Of a DNA stretch of 64,000 nt, positions 62,921 to 64,000 are shown in pieces. Source of the DNA: Carboxylicivirga marina (GTDB lineage Bacteria; Bacteroidota; Bacteroidia; Bacteroidales; Marinilabiliaceae); contig NZ_JAENRR010000007.1 of assembly GCF_016612505.1 (NCBI RefSeq), positions 1 to 64,000 on the forward strand, written 5' to 3'. The position numbers and the translations under genes were made by a program. The notes below the pieces were generated by a model that worked only from the letters and a program-made list of their open reading frames with translations, was not told the origin of the DNA and made no database searches. Numbering within the stretch: position 1 is the stretch's first letter; every line of letters starts with the position of its first letter.

Positions 62921-63601
62921 ATGAAAAGATTCAGATTATCTATCGGATTGGTTTCTATCGGTTTATTATTGACCACTTGTACACAAGATGCCGAAATAGA
63001 ACCAGAAACAACAACCGACACAAATACAATACTAAAATCAGTGTCGGTTGGTTTTGATGAATGGGGTTTCAATTATAGGGCTCATCTTTTTGAAGGCTAT
63101 TTAATAAATGCCATGTTTGCCGACCCTGTATTTAAATACATGCCTCATTATAAAAAGATGAATTATAATGGACAGGAAGATCAGTTCTGGAATGAAGTAA
63201 TGGAGAAATACCCTTATTTTAGCCATATTATGCCAGGCGAACTAATTGATTGTAAATTAATGATGAAATGGAATGAAGATTTACTCTCCAAAGAAGGACA
63301 ATATCCTGATACCTGGGTAGATTCAGATGCATGGATAGTATTCAAATATAAATTACATACCATGTCAGAACAATGGACCCATGTCAGACGATTAGTTGCC
63401 AGAAAAGGCAGCGATTATCTGGATGGCGGTTATTGGTATAATCAGGAAGGTGAAGAAATTGGCAAAGAGTCGTACTACTGGCCCGATTTGATTATTACTC
63501 AAGTGGTAAATAATGGTAATAATCCTTTTATTCCGGCCATAATGCCTGATGATTATTTAAGCCCCAACGGTGTTGGTCAAGGCAAATACAAGGTGAAGTA
63601 G
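62921..63601 (+). CDS. Lipoprotein of unknown function
   Basis: A 226-residue lipoprotein (SIGLLLTTC, lipobox Cys20) with an acidic stretch (QDAEIEPETTTDT) and a folded, Tyr/Trp-rich body (YLINAMFADPVFKYMPHYKKM, GSDYLDGGYWYNQEGEEIGKE, YYWPDLIITQVVNNGNNPFIPAIMPDDYLS). I do not recognise the family. It follows the AraC-type regulator by 130 bases, with the TGCG repeats between them, and may be its target. TTTGTACAAA (62885-62894) also lies upstream. Confidence 0.75.
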   Translation: MKRFRLSIGLVSIGLLLTTCTQDAEIEPETTTDTNTILKSVSVGFDEWGFNYRAHLFEGYLINAMFADPVFKYMPHYKKMNYNGQEDQFWNEVMEKYPYFSHIMPGELIDCKLMMKWNEDLLSKEGQYPDTWVDSDAWIVFKYKLHTMSEQWTHVRRLVARKGSDYLDGGYWYNQEGEEIGKESYYWPDLIITQVVNNGNNPFIPAIMPDDYLSPNGVGQGKYKVK

Positions 63602-63673
63602 ATTATATCTAAAGCAAATCTCACTATCACGGCAATTGCTTTTAAGCATTTTAAGCTCTTCCCTATTTCGTGA

Positions 63674-63750
63674 TTCTCCTCTTTTTTTTAGAGGAGAACG
63701 AAAAAAGATGTCCCCTCCTGAATTCCGGGAGGGGTGCCTATAGGTGGAGT
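63674..63750. repeat. REP-like elements D and E
   Basis: E is TTCTCCTC (63674-63681) with GAGGAGAA (63691-63698) around a T-rich loop. D is CCCCTCC (63712-63718) with GGAGGGG (63728-63734), followed by CCTATAGG. Their plan (T-loop stem, then short stem) resembles element C at 53.2 kb. E also follows the lipoprotein gene and could act as its terminator. Confidence 0.5.
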
Positions 63751-63812
63751 AGTATATTTATTTTTAAAAGCAATTTTACTGCTCTCACTATTTGAAATGC
63801 GCTATGAGTAAT

Positions 63813-64000
63813 CTATGTCATTTCATAAAAATTCTCGCCGTTTTTAATGCAGTTCTCAATGGCTTTTAGCTCGGCATCAGCCAGTTCTTCTGATTCATAC
63901 TTACCTAAATCAACACCCGCACTTAAACTTGCCTGACAGATGCCTTGAAGACTATAGCTTTTTCTTGTCTTATATTTTTTTACCTGTATCACCTTTACCA
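63813..64000 (-). CDS. 3' end of a gene continuing past the window
   Basis: The minus-strand frame is open from the window edge to TAG at 63813-63815, giving 61 complete residues ending in AELKAIENCIKNGENFYEMT. It is protein-like with a helical, acidic tail (LGKYESEELADAELKAIENC). No start is in the window and I do not recognise the family. Confidence 0.6.
   Translation of the reverse strand, partial: VKVIQVKKYKTRKSYSLQGICQASLSAGVDLGKYESEELADAELKAIENCIKNGENFYEMT

Overview
The window looks like chromosomal DNA of a free-living member of the Bacteroidota, most likely a marine or sediment relative of the Marinilabiliales/Prolixibacteraceae. This is inferred from gene content and style: a SusC-like TonB receptor with an N-terminal STN domain, a DUF4249 lipoprotein, ECF sigma/anti-sigma modules, AT-rich DNA, few Shine-Dalgarno sequences, and repeated Bacteroidota-type -7 boxes (TAnnTTTG) just upstream of start codons. 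No rRNA, tRNA, CRISPR array, intact insertion sequence or prophage was seen.

Layout. 0-10 kb: a secreted TPR protein whose start codon appears lost, a chemoreceptor, rfbB, a tandem Usp protein, a PfkA-type phosphofructokinase, an APS reductase (cysH), an outer-membrane protein and an AspT/YidE-type transporter. 10-18 kb: acylphosphatase, a first ECF sigma/anti-sigma-like pair, a histidine kinase, a DUF3365 chemoreceptor interrupted by an in-frame TGA, and a second sigma/anti-sigma pair followed by a secreted beta-solenoid protein. 18-27 kb: macrodomain and YdeI-like proteins, a porin with periplasmic glutaminase, ttcA, cbiA, typA/bipA and a lipoprotein amidase. 27-31 kb: a self-regulated ABC transporter operon with a YtrA-type GntR regulator, then a TatD-like hydrolase and a TSUP exporter. 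31-38 kb: ilvE, DAHP synthase, two glycosyltransferases and nadB under a near-perfect palindrome. 37-44 kb: a divergent outer-membrane locus (DUF4249 lipoprotein and MG2-like protein one way, TonB receptor and partner the other), followed by the remnant of a second TonB receptor. 44-58 kb: pbpC, ctpA, a SYLF protein, an Omp85-type protein, AlkD-like and double-GNAT proteins, a 0.7 kb island of REP-like elements, a U32 peptidase-family protein and a GH20 hexosaminidase. 58-64 kb: a lipoprotein, an XRE regulator, an outer-membrane protein, a membrane-bound AraC-type regulator with TolB-like and TPR domains, an unrecognised lipoprotein preceded by tandem repeats, and the 3' end of a gene leaving the window.

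How it fits together. Most of the window is ordinary core metabolism and envelope biology. I did not find a convincing new defence or mobile system. The best leads are regulatory and structural: the AraC/TM/TolB/TPR regulator with helically phased repeats before the next gene, the palindrome over the nadB promoter, the operator over the ABC/GntR promoter, the beta-solenoid protein with alternating Lys-Tyr and Tyr-Glu rungs, the REP-like elements that seem to conserve structure more than sequence, and three decaying loci (TPR start, DUF3365 chemoreceptor, TonB receptor remnant).
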